Below are positions 24,055 to 36,587 of a DNA stretch of 60,000 nt, one piece after another. The stretch covers positions 12,198,517 to 12,258,516 of the forward strand of contig OX442318.1 in NCBI GenBank assembly GCA_949358305.1. Direction: 5' to 3'. The translations under genes and the position numbers were made by a program. This DNA comes from Strigamia acuminata. Taxonomy: Eukaryota; Arthropoda; Chilopoda; Geophilomorpha; Linotaeniidae. The notes beneath the pieces are model-generated. The model saw only the letters and a program-made list of their open reading frames with translations, did no database searches and was not told the DNA's origin. Position 1 is the first letter of the stretch. Each line of letters opens with the position of its first letter.

Positions 24055-25762
24055 ATCGATAGTTCATGGTCTGACGCTAACTCTAATTCTTAGTGTTGAC
24101 GTTTCGCAAGTAATGGTGGTGTTTCTCGCAAGAAAAAAATTTCTTAAGTTACACTCATATTTATATTTAAATTAACACCAAGTCATCATTTAATTCAACT
24201 CAACAATTTTTTTAAAATAAATTCCTCATTTCTACCTCAAACTTTAACAAAAAAAAAAAAAAAGAAAAAGAAAAAAAAACAATGACATCATGATGCAAAT
24301 ATAATCAGACTGAGCCAGTCTCAAGATGATGCTCAAGCACATAACGAGCCCCTGCATTCTCATGCAAGACTAGTTATCGACTATCAATCTCGCCTACAAA
24401 AGCCTTTTTCCCATCTCTCAACTTGGACATGATTAATTTCGCTCTCGCAGGGGGGGAAGCTCCAACAACAACAGCAGCAGCGCTCCTGTTTTTGTCAAAA
24501 CCAAGCCAATCAAAATCGATGAAACGTCCTCTCATTTTTTCAATAAACTCCATATCTAACTCATTAAATCCAAAACCTCGCTTCTCATTAAAAACCAAAT
24601 AAAAAAACATTTTTTTCCCTCCCCCTCTCCCCCTCAGTCTCCTATTCAGCATCCCTCTTCTCGATGCCAATATCTTAAAATCCTTCTTCAATCCTTCGAC
24701 ACTAACTCATCCATGCAGATATTTCCTCCCAGAAACCAACTTTTTTCAATCATCTTTTCAGATAATAATTTTTTTTTATAAAAATAAACAAATATATATA
24801 TATATAATACTCGAGTTCATCGTGTAAAAAACGTCTCGGTTGTGCCAGTTTGTGCCCAGCTGCTTCATTCAAGATTTGAATGCCTCTTTAGAGAGCTGCG
24901 TTGCACACATTGCATGTTAAATCAATGCAAATCCTTTAGTGTGCCAGTGCAGGCAGGGGAAGCGGCCCTAATGGATTTCCCCATCTCCACGATCGTTCAG
25001 TTAAACCATGCAAGTGAATGGACGAAAGCATCGTTTGATTTCTTTTGCCGTGCCGGTGAAATTGTCACCTCAAATGTTGCTTGGAAAGAAAAAAAAATAT
25101 TTGAAAACACAACACAAAGTGAGAATTAATTCTTTTCCTCTATAAGAACGGTTTCCATGCCCAATTGCAAAACTTGGCGGATGTTCAATTTTGGTGTGAT
25201 TGTGTACGGCTAGTCGCGGTATGCAACTCTAGATTTCACGACTAAAGAAACTTAAAAGGCCATTTTGGTGAAAAATCTAGAGCCATGTTTCTCTCAGGAC
25301 ACAAGTTCTAACTAATGGGATGTCATATGGGACTATCCCAAGGGCAAAAGTATAAAAAATGTCTTGCAACGTTACGAAAACAGGTTTAGACCAAAGATCG
25401 ACATTTTAGACCAATTATTGGCCTATAAAAAGCCGATGTATTGGAGCTAAAAACATCCATTTAAGGGTTAAAACGTCTCTTTTTGGACTAAAACATCCAT
25501 TTTCGGATAGGTCCGATTTACTCTCACCCCTGACTATCCCTCCAAATATTCCCCAATAACGTGCTGATCAATGTCCCAAAGATCGATCTTTGAGTTTTAG
25601 TTCAATCTGCCAATATCCCTTGGATAGATCAATAGTAGTGACCCATATTAGACCTCTATTGCAAGGCCCAATTACCTCCAATTGGCCTCAGACCGGCCCT
25701 TATGACACCGGCTGAAACTAAGATGCAATGAGAACATTGATTCAGACAAAATAAGAAGTCCG
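24055..25762. other. Intergenic DNA, no gene seen
   Basis: It contains poly(A) near 24248-24280 and an (AT)n tract near 24790-24806. Frames at 24374-24691 (-) and 24842-25129 (+) have no recognisable product. Confidence 0.4.
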
Positions 25763-26045
25763 CTACCGTCTTCCTCCGAAAAAAACTCCACAGTGTTGTA
25801 TTCGAATATACCCCCATGATGTTGTATTCGGATTTATATAAAAATATTTAAAACGAACAGTACATCGTTGTTTTTGTTAATTTATATATCTTTATTGTGT
25901 TTTAATCAACGTAATAAATACAAATTAATAGAGTAAATAACAATTTTACTTTTTCGACAAACTTACATGATATTGGCTGAATATAACATCGTGGCGTTAT
26001 ATTCGAATACAACACCGTGGTCTTATCTTCGGAGGAAGACAGTAG
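25763..26045. mobile_element. CTACCGTCTTC-family element, shorter copy
   Basis: The left end CTACCGTCTTCCTCCGAA is inverted at the right end TTCGGAGGAAGACAGTAG. The interior carries TTGTATTCGAATATA modules like the 22001 copy. Length is 283 bp. Confidence 0.8.
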
Positions 26046-27285
26046 TGCTTGTCCAACCTTCGCCATAAATGCAAGAAGACGACAAACCATATTTCGGAGC
26101 TGCCTGAAACAAACCTGAAACAAACGCTCCAAATTACAGTCATCATTGCTGATTCCACCGAAAAAATTCCCCGATAAATAACCTCCAACAAATAGCCCAG
26201 TGCAGCACTTTAGTCTGAATTTTAGATTGAGATAAAACTTCAAAAACGACTGTAATTTGCTAACCTTCCTTCTAAGTCCACTCAAACGTGTCAAACGCGT
26301 CTCTTGATGACCAGTGAGTGGCCTCAATCCTCTCAATTGAAGTGATGAAAGAAGCTGAAATCGCAGCTATTTTCCACACACATACATAGAGAAAAGAAGA
26401 AAAAAAGTCCACTTGCCATCCTGATTCTACTTCTATTCTTCTCCAAAGAGGAGAGAAAAGATCAGTAATCTCTTCTAATATAATCCCAATATCCTCTCAA
26501 CCCATCCTTTCTTTTGGCCTTTATCTCGACCCACCATATACTTTGATATTATAAATGACTATGAGTTTCAAAACTACCAGTTTCAACTAAAGGCGAAGAA
26601 AAAACAGCGGGCAAATCGCCAAATATTTTTTTCTTTAAATATCATGAGCGAAAGATATTAATGAGTTGGAAAAGTTGATCAATTTATTTGCTGGCACTAA
26701 ACAAAATGAAAACCATATTGATTTGTATAGAAAAAAAAAATATTTTTTATTTTTTATTTTTTTAATTGTTTAAAATGGGATTTTTAAAAGAAATAGCAAT
26801 TTGAATGAAAACTGCCAATTAGAAACTCCACTTGTTCCAAATCAATATGCAGAATCGAAAAGAATTTGTTTGCATGACAAAACACGTGCACTAGTTTCCA
26901 ATTAACAACTTAATTAGCACTCATCAAGCCTGGCAGGAATTTTCCAAAGGTTTGGAAAGAAATTAAAAATATACTAAACAACTGCTCATATTTTCAATTT
27001 GCAATCACTTATGTATATATGTATACCTTACATGCTTGTTATTACACTGTACAAGCATCCATTTTTCATCGCTAAAACTTTCAGTGATGCAAGCGAAAAG
27101 TGTCAGATGCATGCTACACAAACATAATTAGTTTTCTCACTTCATTAGCAGTCAAAATAAACGGGATAGAAAATGTCTTCTTAAATAATTATTGGGCAAC
27201 AATTAGCTGGGAAAAGTTAATCGTCATTTAAAAAGTACTGGTTTACAGAGTGGTGCAAGAGCAAGAAACTGCCGTTGAAATGCAA
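26046..27285. other. Intergenic DNA, no gene seen
   Basis: The minus frame that overlaps 26046-26336 has no recognisable domain and partly reads through the adjacent MITE. Otherwise AT-rich and unannotated. Confidence 0.4.
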
Positions 27286-27640
27286 GAGCAAAATCGACAG
27301 ATTTAGTATAAAAATTGACAGATTTAGCACAAAAATTGACAGATTTAGCACAAAAATCGACAGATTTCGTACAAAAATCGACAGATTTAGCACAAAAATA
27401 GACAGATTTAGCACAAAAATCGACAGATTTAGCACAAAAATGGACAGATTGAGTACAAAAATCGACAGATTTTGTACAAAAATCGACAGATTTAGCACAA
27501 AAATCGACAGATTTAGTACAAAAATCGACAGATGTAGTACAAAAATCGACAGATTTAGCACAAAAATCGACAGATTTAGCACAAAAATCGACAGATTTAG
27601 CACAAAAATCGACAAATTTAACACGAAAATAAACTGTCTT
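27286..27640. repeat. 21-bp minisatellite, about 17 copies
   Basis: A tandem unit reads ATCGACAGATTTAGCACAAA plus one A (21 bp). Because 21 is a multiple of three, it opens long frames on both strands: a repeated IDRFSTK heptad on plus and IFVLNLS on minus. Neither has independent support as a protein. Confidence 0.96.
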
Positions 27641-28447
27641 AGAACAAAATCGATGATTTTAGCTAAAAAAAAAGACTTTTTATAGGCCAATAATCATCAT
27701 TGCGATATTAAATTGGTCTAAAATATCCATTTTTGGTCTAAAACCCCTGAAAATTCCTTTCATTAAACCGTTTATTTTAAAAATATCTAATTTTTGGATG
27801 TAAATTAAACAAAACTTGAAAATTAATGAATAAAACATGCCAACTAATCAAACATAATGAAATTGTCCACCATTTAAATGTTTGTTAATTCTGCCGTGTT
27901 GCTGGACCTATTGTGCGTTGCATTCCCACCACGTTTCCAAAAATGTCATCTCATTCTCCTTAAAATCAGTTTATTCACCTCTACTAATTCCATTTCAAAT
28001 TAATACCTAACTCGTACAAGGAAAATAGATTTCCTGCTAATTGATTGCTTGTCGTGGTTTGCTTAGTAAAAAAAGCCTATTTCTGTTATAGCAATAACCC
28101 GAGATCAAGCGAGCATTTTTGTTTTTGCAAAGAATGCAGCAATAGCAGAGCATTTTCTGGATTAGGTTCCTCGCTTGATTGAGATAATGTATATAATAAA
28201 CTTCACCAAATGCAGTTTGTCAATCAGCTCCAATTGCTGTACAAAACAAAATGGGATTACATAGCATAGTAGTCAAGTGCACCGCACATTACTCTACTTC
28301 TATTACTAACAAAAATGTGTAAGATCACAACATCATTAACCGAGCTCCCACACATGGATACAACGTCGCCTCAATGTACCGTATTGTTATGTGGATAAAT
28401 TAAACTAAAATGCACGTTAAGAGTCGACCAATCATCGGGACGGCTAA
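27641..28447. other. Intergenic DNA, no gene seen
   Basis: AT-rich. The phrases TTTTTGGTCTAAAA and AAAATATCCATTTTTGG echo sequence near 25470-25500. No exon was found. Confidence 0.4.
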
Positions 28448-28786
28448 AGGCTCGTTTACATTGTTGCGAAATTTAGCACGCGAAATTGTCGCGCCCAAAA
28501 ATTCACATGAAAAAATTTGCTTCTCATGTTCTCAATGAAGCAAAGAGTGAAGTCTCGTTTCACTTGTCTAACGTGGTGCTGCCATTTTGAATCAATCGTG
28601 AAGTTGATGACGAAATTCGCTATCTCGTTGGCCAATGAGTGCAAACTTTCCAAGCAAAGCGAAAAAGTAGACTTCAAGTCTACTCTAATATTTCGTGTGC
28701 GAAGAGTTGCCACACAAACTTTCACGCGTGAAATTGTCGCGTTCGCATCAATTCGAATGCAATTTCGCAACAATGTAAATGAGCCT
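28448..28786. mobile_element. Harbinger-like MITE with TAA TSD
   Basis: The termini AGGCTCGTTTACATTGTTGC and GCAACAATGTAAATGAGCCT are flanked by TAA at 28445-28447 and 28787-28789. A subterminal repeat, CGCGAAATTGTCGCG-like, occurs near both ends. The 339-bp length and 3-bp TWA-type duplication suggest a PIF/Harbinger-like MITE. Overlapping frames on both strands come from its palindromic structure. Confidence 0.87.
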
Positions 28787-28799
28787 TAAGACGCGTAAG

Positions 28800-29200
28800 A
28801 CCTTGTTCGCACCAGAAAGTTTGGGCCAGGGCTGGACTGGGAACAAATTTAGTGGCGGGAAATCTGGATGTTCGGGCCACAATTAATCAAGTCGGGACGG
28901 GCCACAGCAAGCTACGACAGGCCACAGCGGCCACCGGAAAATTACCGATATCTCGCCGAGCCAGTCCAGCACTGGTTCTGATTCTTGGTGCGAACACATC
29001 TAGCCAAAATTATCTATTTTACAAATTTTTAACTAGATAATTCTAATCCAGTTGTGTGAACTAGATAATTCTAATAACAGTTGTGTAAACTAGATAATTC
29101 TAATCCAGTTGTGTGAACTAGATAATTCTAATCCAGTTGTGTGAAACTAGATACTTCTAATCCAGTTGTGTGAACTAGATAACTGCCAAAGAACTAGATA
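28800..29200. mobile_element. ACCTTGTTCGCACC MITE with nested hAT piece and 28-bp repeats
   Basis: The left end CCTTGTTCGCACCAGAAAGT matches the complete copy at 36240-36587. A hAT-like insert occupies about 28826-28972 (CAGGGCTGGACTGGGAAC to GCCAGTCCAGCACTG). The right part holds about five tandem units containing ACTAGATAATTCTAATCCAG, which occurs only about once in the other copy. The right terminus is lost. Confidence 0.72.
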
Positions 29201-30337
29201 AAAAGCTATAAACCACAGCGCTATACTTCATACAACATTCATAATTGTAATATTGACCCACTAACCTATGTGCAGATGACCACAGGTGGTGCCAACATAA
29301 AGCGGTGTTTCAGGTAGATGATTTTCAATCTTCATCAAGGGTTTGACTCTATTGGTAAAAATAAATAAGAGATTTTTCAAATTATTCAAATGCATATGAA
29401 AATATAAAGTTTACATATCGATCTCAAAAAATAAACAAAAATCTATACAAACAGAAACAGAAAACATTTGTTTATTGCTGCTTAGACAAACAAGGCAAAG
29501 ATTGCCATCTCAACCATCCCCAAAACTTTTCATACTCTTCAATAGAAAAGCTAATTCATGTTTCAATTCAGTACTATTTTTTTTAGAACATGCTCTTTTT
29601 CATCGTCTTCTTTTGCATAGGATATTGCTAAGATTCCTTAAAGCTCATGGACATAGCTAAGTCACTACACATCTTTCACAGTATGGAGGAACTAGATGGA
29701 AAGATATTATTCCTTGCTCCAACATAAAATGGAAATTGCTTATTGTATTAAATCTTCTCCGGCGTCATGTGCAAAACTACCGGTGTTGAGCACACCGGTG
29801 TTAGAAGTGTCTTTTTCAATCATAAACCATGGGTGCATCACAAACTAAAATTCAAAAAGTTAAGGAGAAGAAAAAAAATCTATTTTCTTCTTTTTTTATA
29901 TTCTTTATTTTGCATTTACGACTGCTCTTACACAAACATCACCAGCAATTTTATTCTGTTTAAATCCTTCATGTTTTTCAAGAAAGAAGAAGTAAAAGAA
30001 AATATAAAAACATGAAAATAATCCTGTATAGTGGTGTATAAAATATTACAACCATTTCATACCTTGATACTCCACAAAATCAATGATGATATCAAAATAA
30101 ATTTCTTGTATCTATCAATTTATAAAGTAAATTCATTTCAATGAAGCGACAAAGGTGGTGAATGGTTACCCGCTCAGCAGCGGAAGGGGCCCTTGTGCAA
30201 CCAGTGGTTGTGGGCCCTCTGAGAGATCCAATATTTTGCTAAAAGAGGCCCTTTGTGGTATGTGGCATTTTTTGTCGCCAAAATGAAAAAGGAAGAAGAT
30301 AATGCTATTTACGGAGATTGTTCAAGATTTGCAATAA
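29200..30337. other. Intergenic DNA, no gene seen
   Basis: AT-rich. Frames at 29475-29660 and 29767-30015 have no recognisable products. Confidence 0.4.
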
Positions 30338-30750
30338 CAGTAAAGCGTCAATTATCCGAACTGATCAATTTGTTCGCATAATTAGTCATTAGCATTAAAC
30401 ATATACTGTATTGTATACGAATATGAGAACCGAGCCTTGTGAAGATGAAGCAACTAATGAGTTTATTTCTGTGCTGAATAAATTTAAGGAACAGTTGGCC
30501 AAAGTACAAGTGGCAAAGTACAAGAATTTGTTATTCGATATTTCATACAATGAGGCGATATTAATCGATATTGCTACTGATATTACTCGATAATGCATTT
30601 AAACTACACAAGCGATATAAAACCAATAAAACGATATAAAATGTAATTATTGTTTAATTTCCAATTAAAAAGTAGATAAAACGTTGTTCAACGCTGTTCA
30701 GTTAACTGGCCGTTCGTATGACCGACGTTCAGATAATCAACGCTCTACTG
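30338..30750 (+). mobile_element. Jerky/Tigger-like element remnant with short ORF
   Basis: The left end CAGTAAAGCGTCAATTATCC and right end GATAATCAACGCTCTACTG, followed by TA, are inverted repeats typical of pogo-superfamily (Tigger/Jerky) elements. Inside, 30411-30593 encodes 60 residues including EATNEFISVLNKFKEQLAK. This may be a scrap of transposase C-terminus, but I cannot confirm it. No DDE core is present, so the element is dead. Confidence 0.7.
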
Positions 30751-31473
30751 TATGGCATTGCCAGAAAGCCCCACCAAAATGATTTAAAATGGGCCAAAAA
30801 AATTGCTAAGGCCAGCCCGGCCACATTCTCTAAAATGAACTTCAAATTGGCAACCCCCCCCCCCCCCACTGCACTTATTATTATTACTAATATTAATATT
30901 TAAAGTGCCTAATTAAATTGTAAAATTGTAGCGGTCATTACCACTGAACATTTTCTGCCATGTTAGTTCTATTTCTTCAGAGATTTGCTGCTGTAAGTTG
31001 AAATAACTTCCATAGGAAATCTCCAGAAACGACAATTTTTAAAGATTAGTTTACTTAGATTAAGTTCTTTTACGGCCGTAGTCTTCGATGGAACTGCAAA
31101 CAGCCCAGATAACTTACATGTCACTCATCTTATTGGCATCACACTATGCCTTTGCAGCCGTTTTGACACCTTCGCAGGCCTTAGGCCAGGAGCATCCAAC
31201 ATCCTGGCTTCCCCTGGCCACACTGGAAGAAGAGGAATTGTCTTGAACCACACATAAAATACACTAACACTAACGATAGCTGATATACAACACCACAGAT
31301 AAGCAAAAATTTACTCACATAATAATCCTAACTTTAATGCTGTTTGCTGTCCAAAGAAAACAAACACTAGAATCTAAAAAAATCTTTTAGGGTTTTAAGT
31401 AAGTGCATTGGGCCGTATTCATAGCCATCCTGGGCCGCAAGTGGGACACCTGTTATAGATACTGGATCCTAGT
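30751..31473. other. Intergenic DNA with a poly(C) run
   Basis: A homopolymer run of about 13 C lies at 30855-30868. No gene was recognised. Confidence 0.4.
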
Positions 31474-31882
31474 ACCGTATTACCCCGCTTATTGCCGCAT
31501 GTCGGTATAGTGCGAGTATTACCGGCATGCCGATAAACCCCATTTTGAACAACATGCCGGTGTAAGTGAGTACGAATTTATTTTTTTTAATTTGAGCCAA
31601 AAACATGCTTAAAACGCATATTTAGATGTCCAGGATATAGCAAATTGGCCTAAATTTCTATAAATTTTACCAAAAATTTAGCAGAAATCTTTAGAATATC
31701 AAGAAAACATAATTATTCATCTGGGTTATTTTAAACAAAAAAAACAAAAATCAGTTTTTTCACTTATACCAGCATGTTTCGCTCGATACCCGCAAGCCGG
31801 TATAGACTTTTTGAGCGAGATTTAAAAAAAATGATAAACCCATGCCCAACAGCATGCTGCAATAACCGGGGTCATACCATAT
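31474..31882. mobile_element. MITE with TACCGTATTACCCCG termini
   Basis: The left end TACCGTATTACCCCGCTTAT is inverted at the right end AATAACCGGGGTCATACCATA. Subterminal ACCGGCATGCCGATAAACCC and GATAAACCCATGCCC also pair. It is about 400 bp and non-coding. Confidence 0.72.
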
Positions 31883-33437
31883 GTGTTTATTAATTACATC
31901 CAGCAGACTTACTCCTTTCAAAAGCGAAAATACTTCAGTACGGATCATTTGCATCGCATCTTTGGATCAATGATTTTCTTTGCAGTTTTACAAATTCTAA
32001 TGACTAGAAGACGTTAATGATTGCTGAGTAAAACACCCTCAATGTGAAAGCATTGAAAAGCAGTATGCAAGGCAATTTAAAGCAAAATAAAAGAAAGTGA
32101 AAATTCTTTTTTTTTTGTTTCATCTCAACTTTCACTGCCAATGAACCTCAAACAGGCAAAGATGATGATGGGAAAGAGGAATGAAGAGTCTGCAATGGTT
32201 CGAACTTTTAAGAGCATCTCTACCTCTGCTTTTTACTCCTTTTTATTACTTTTCCCCTCCCCTGCAAATGGAACTCATCTTTACTTACCCACCATCCGCA
32301 CATGTGCATTAGAATAAGTGAAGAAGTAGATAGGTAAGTATTTGCCACAGTCAACTTGGTATTAGCAGAGCGAAAAGAGGAGGGAAAAGTTTTCCCCACT
32401 TTTCTGGAGATTGAGTGTGTCAATACTTGGGATTTTTTTATACACACAAACCACAAAGTAATGGTAAGATCCAGGGCTGAAAGAAGGAGCACAAATAACA
32501 TGCAGGAGAGGGGAAAAGAAATAGAAATGCATTTAAATAAAAAATATATATTTTAAGAAAAGAAACATCGAAACACCTATTTTCAATTCGCCATAAATTA
32601 GTTGCACACTATTTATTCTTAATTTCTCACTAAATTTAATTGTTTTCCGCACGCCTTTTATTCGCACTACAGTATTTAAACTGCCGACGTACACTAAATG
32701 TTCTTTATTTCTCACCACTATTAAAAAAAGTCTAGTTGACGTTTTTTGGGTTGTGGTGACGTGTTATGCATGTTTTGTGCACCGATTTTGACTTCTCGTG
32801 ATCAACAAATAAACTCTAATTTAACTCCTCATTACACCCTAAGTTATAACTGACATAAAAGCAAGTGCATTAATTTTTAATTTTTCTGTCAAGCGCTCTT
32901 TTTTCGATTACTTTTTCAATTTTTCATAAATTTCAGGAGTAAAGTTCAACGAAGCAGAAAAATAATAATAAAAAACGAAAAAAAAAAAGAAAAAAGAAAA
33001 CTCTGTATCTGTGGCCAAATTACTTGATCGCAATTTATTTACTGTGTGACATTCGCCTCGCCAAGTGGCCTATTTATACCTGTTACTTGAGTAATAAAGC
33101 CGTCAGTCGTCACGGGAGCAGCAATCGAGTAAAAGGCAACCCTTGCAGTCTCCCCTATAACAGTTATACCCAGAGACACAAATTGATTTCCAGCAAAGCA
33201 GTGTACAACTGTTCTCTACACTAATATAAAGCCAACTGCAAACCCAGAAGATAAAGATTCAATCGTATAGAAACATCACACCAAAGCATCGGTTAATGGA
33301 GAATGCTTAGTAACTTGTATCGGCGTTTCTTTTCTGATCCAGGCACAAAGAATGAGCAAATGCTTAACGACAATCTCTGATTTCCAGACGTTAACCATGC
33401 AAAAGTTGCAGTTGCCAAAAAAGTGTAAAATCGAAAC
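31883..33437. other. Intergenic DNA, no gene seen
   Basis: A purine-rich A/G tract lies near 32960-33000. Frames at 32220-32556 have no recognisable product. Confidence 0.4.
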
Positions 33438-34034
33438 ATGATCATGACGTTGTATTCGAATATAACAACACCTAACGTTGTATTCGAACACAACGTCATG
33501 ACGTTATATTGTGTCTTTTTTTTTGAACTTCTGAAAAATCAGAAATTGATCATGTAATTTTGCAAAATAAATTTGATTCGAAATTTCAATTACAAAAATA
33601 TCATTAGAAAGAGTTATTTTATTATTCAAATCATCTTAACTGCAAAATAGTCATCAGACTTTACTAAAGTCACTGTATCTACAGGGTTTAAATCATTGTA
33701 CACTTCCCTACTGCCCCGATTGTGGTGTAACCCTACAATGTTCCAGTTCTCTTGCACTGATGCAGCATAAATTTCCAAGTTCCCACCCATTTCTCATCGC
33801 ACCCTTTAATGTACTAGAATATAGCGTCATGCCGTTGTATTCAAACTGACATTATATTCGACATTTTTCAAAAACTTCCACAAAAGCCCGTTTTTGAAAA
33901 AAATCTAATACAACTTTATAACACCATGGTGTTGTAATCAAATATGGTGTTATAGCTGAAATGTTGTTGTATTCGAAGCAATGTTTCCAAAACATGTTTT
34001 TCAGAAAACTCGAATACATCAGTGAAGACGATAG
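33438..34034. mobile_element. CTACCGTCTTC-family repeat, decayed copy
   Basis: Internal modules such as GTTGTATTCGAATATAACA and AACACCATGGTGTTGTAATC are repeated in both orientations. The right edge reads AGTGAAGACGATAG, a mutated family terminus. The left edge is approximate, and unrelated sequence may be inserted around 33600-33800. Confidence 0.6.
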
Positions 34035-34069
34035 AGTTGCACAATATATTCAGTTTGTATTCAGTTATT

Positions 34070-34182
34070 CAGTCTATTCTATCAAAATATTGAATATTAT
34101 TGAAAACTCGGCCTGTTCTGCCAAAATATTGAATATTATTGAATATTCGGCCTGTTCTGCCAAAATAATTGATATCATGTAG
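34070..34182. repeat. 39-bp tandem repeat, about 2.7 copies
   Basis: The unit contains TGTTCTGCCAAAATATTGAA followed by TATTATTGAATATTCGGCC and is repeated directly. The AATATT-rich character gives a chance 73-codon frame. Confidence 0.8.
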
Positions 34183-34189
34183 GACAATT

Positions 34190-34837
34190 TTAAAATCTAA
34201 AATAAATAATACCAATTTGTTATAATGTTTTAGATCTGTTTAGACAATTATTCGGTTATTTGGCTGAGTATTGAATATTCAGAAATGGTGAATATTCAGT
34301 ATTTGGCTTTATTGGTATTCGGTGCAAACCCACCACGAAGACACCACACAGTGATTGAATAATCAGTCCATTGCATGATAGGTGTGGAACAGCAACAATC
34401 AAGCATTGGTTGCCTTGCAACTGAAACAATATTATGCACCCTTTACCATCACCCTAAATAAATTGTTTTATCACGCCCCATTAGATTTCTATATCAGGTA
34501 GAGCAACTCAAGACGACCCTAAAGCATAATGACTATTCCCACAGGAAATTAAGCCCCCTGTGTTAGTTTATATCAATTGGGCTAGATACACTATGTTAAC
34601 CTTTAGTCGTATCGATAGTACGACAATTCCCACAACACTTCTAAAAATCTATTTCATACAAAGCATCTACCGTATTTCTTCGAATCTAAAAGTGGGTTCT
34701 CACTTGGACTTGAAGTAAGCGTTTGTAAGGTAAGTACCGGTAGTCAGTAGTAAGCAGTCGTACTACTTTAGTAAAATTACTACTACTTTATCCGAGCTTA
34801 CTTTAGTAATATTATTACTACTACTTTATCTGAGCTT
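34190..34837. other. Intergenic DNA, no gene seen
   Basis: It includes repeated CTACTTTATCYGAGCTTAC phrases around 34780-34840 that also occur near 16925-16950. No exon was found. Confidence 0.4.
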
Positions 34838-35115
34838 ACCGTACCGCTTCGTTTAAAAGCCCAGGCGTTTAATAGTTTTTTGAGCCAACTCTCCCGGCGG
34901 TAATTTGAAGCCGGGCGTTTATTCGGGCCCAGCGCACAACCGAAAAAAGGTGATTTTTCTGCAAAAATCACCATTTTTGCAAACAATCGGCGATTTATGG
35001 GGACCCAGCGTTTAATCAGGGCCGGCGCCAATTTCGTGGATTGCCGATGACTGCCCGGCGCTAAAACGGGCCCAGCGTCTTAATGAACCCGGGCATTTAA
35101 ACGAGGCGGTACGGT
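34838..35115. mobile_element. GC-rich MITE related to 20306-20482
   Basis: The left end TTACCGTACCGCTTCGTTTA and right end TTAAACGAGGCGGTACGGTA are inverted. The interior has many degenerate AAGCCGGGCGTTTATTCGGG phrases. It is non-coding. Confidence 0.78.
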
Positions 35116-36236
35116 ACTTTAGTAATATTCCTGCTTACGATCATTGTCAGTGGTACTATCTATTAAACCACATGGGACGCCGATAAGCGGAACGGTCTGT
35201 ACGCGTAACAATATAAGATGAGTGGATAGTCTCACGCAGTGAAGATCAACATACCGTCCTATAAATCTTCGATGACTACTAATTCCACAATTTAAATCTC
35301 CAAAAACAATCAATACTTGATTCCTGAATTTGTCGTCCCACCAAAGTCAACCTATAAATAACAAAAAAAAGTTACATTTTTATCATCTTTATTTAAAGTG
35401 TATATATTGAATAAAAAAAATCAGCTGGGGCCAAGTCAAACAGTGAGTAGCTCAGACCAAGTCAAATTTTAAGACCAAAAGGTCCATCTCCATGGTAGGC
35501 GATGGAAAGAATGTGATTACATTTGGTATCAGGTGGGGAAATGCTCACTTTTATAGAAGCCATAACTCTTTTTTTTCCCTTCACACTTTACACAGATGAA
35601 AGAGGGGAAGAGAACGAGTGTCCACCAAGCACGGATTGAAGACGCACAAGAGCCACATATAAAACGGCCAAATACCATGACGAGCTGCTGGAACTTGCCG
35701 CCACGACAAAGATCAAACTTCCTTTTTTATGACAATCCAATTTTTTTTTTATTTTTTTTTTGCTTTTAAACTTTTTTTTCTGCACAGGTCCAAGGTGACA
35801 GGTTCAGATACAGAAATATACTTTGAAAGTGTGGAAAAAAATCATTCAAAGAGAGGTTTTTGAAGAAAAGAGGGGAAAACATGAGACTTGTTCCAAGTAG
35901 AGGGTTTTTCTACAGTTACAGATAGCATTTGCCACACCCAGAGCAACACTTATGTTTCTGTCAAAAGATGTTGCCAGTGATAAGAAACAATTTACAGCCA
36001 TGTGACGTTTCAATCTCACAGAAAAATTGCTTCGCCTCCTGTGTACACACACGCTAACAACACAATCATCTTATTACAGCCATAATTCATTTGGAAAGGT
36101 AATTTTAAATATCTTCTTAAGGGATTTCAGTCCAGTTCAAAACTCTTCTTACTGGCTAGAGGTGAATAGTTTCTCAACCAAAATATATAATTGCTTTTTT
36201 TTATCGCCAACCACTTCAAAACCCGTTTGCTAGGCG
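35116..36236. other. Intergenic DNA, no gene seen
   Basis: A poly(T)-rich tract lies at about 35740-35780. No exon or element ends were recognised. Confidence 0.4.
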
Positions 36237-36239
36237 TGT

Positions 36240-36587
36240 TATACCTTGTTCGCACCAGAAAGTTTGGGCTAGCCCAAAGTTTAAATCTAGTTCTGGTTCT
36301 TGGTGCAAACGCATCTAGCCCAAAATTATCTACCCTAGTTTAAAAATTTTTAAACTAGATAATTCTAATCCAGTTGTGTGAACTAGATAATCGCCAAAAA
36401 ACTAGATAACTGCCAAGGTCACTTCCCACAATTCTATGCGTAACATAGTCAGGTAATCGTCTATCTAGCCTAGATATGTGGCTTTTTGGTGCGAACGCTC
36501 TAGCCTGAACCTTTTAAGCCAATATCAAGCCAGAACCAGATTTAAACTTTGGGCTAGCCCCAACTTTCTGGTGTGAACAAGGTATAA
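36240..36587. mobile_element. MITE with ACCTTGTTCGCACC termini, complete copy
   Basis: The left end TATACCTTGTTCGCACCAGA and right end TCTGGTGTGAACAAGGTATA are inverted, and subterminal GGGCTAGCCC lies at both sides. Because the target is palindromic (TATA), the duplication length cannot be fixed. A nested, expanded copy is at 28800-29200 and an isolated end is near 2379. Confidence 0.82.

Noticed and set aside
24374-24691. 105-codon minus ORF with Gly/Arg-rich and Ala-rich parts
   Set aside because: It depends on a poly-purine tract and a CAGCAGCAG stretch; no family was recognised.
27217-27690. 157-codon minus ORF with repeated IFVLNLS
   Set aside because: It lies wholly on the 21-bp minisatellite; the opposite strand is open as well, so repeat period explains it.
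28456-28789. Overlapping ORFs of 90-105 codons on both strands
   Set aside because: They coincide with the palindromic Harbinger-like MITE and resemble no protein.
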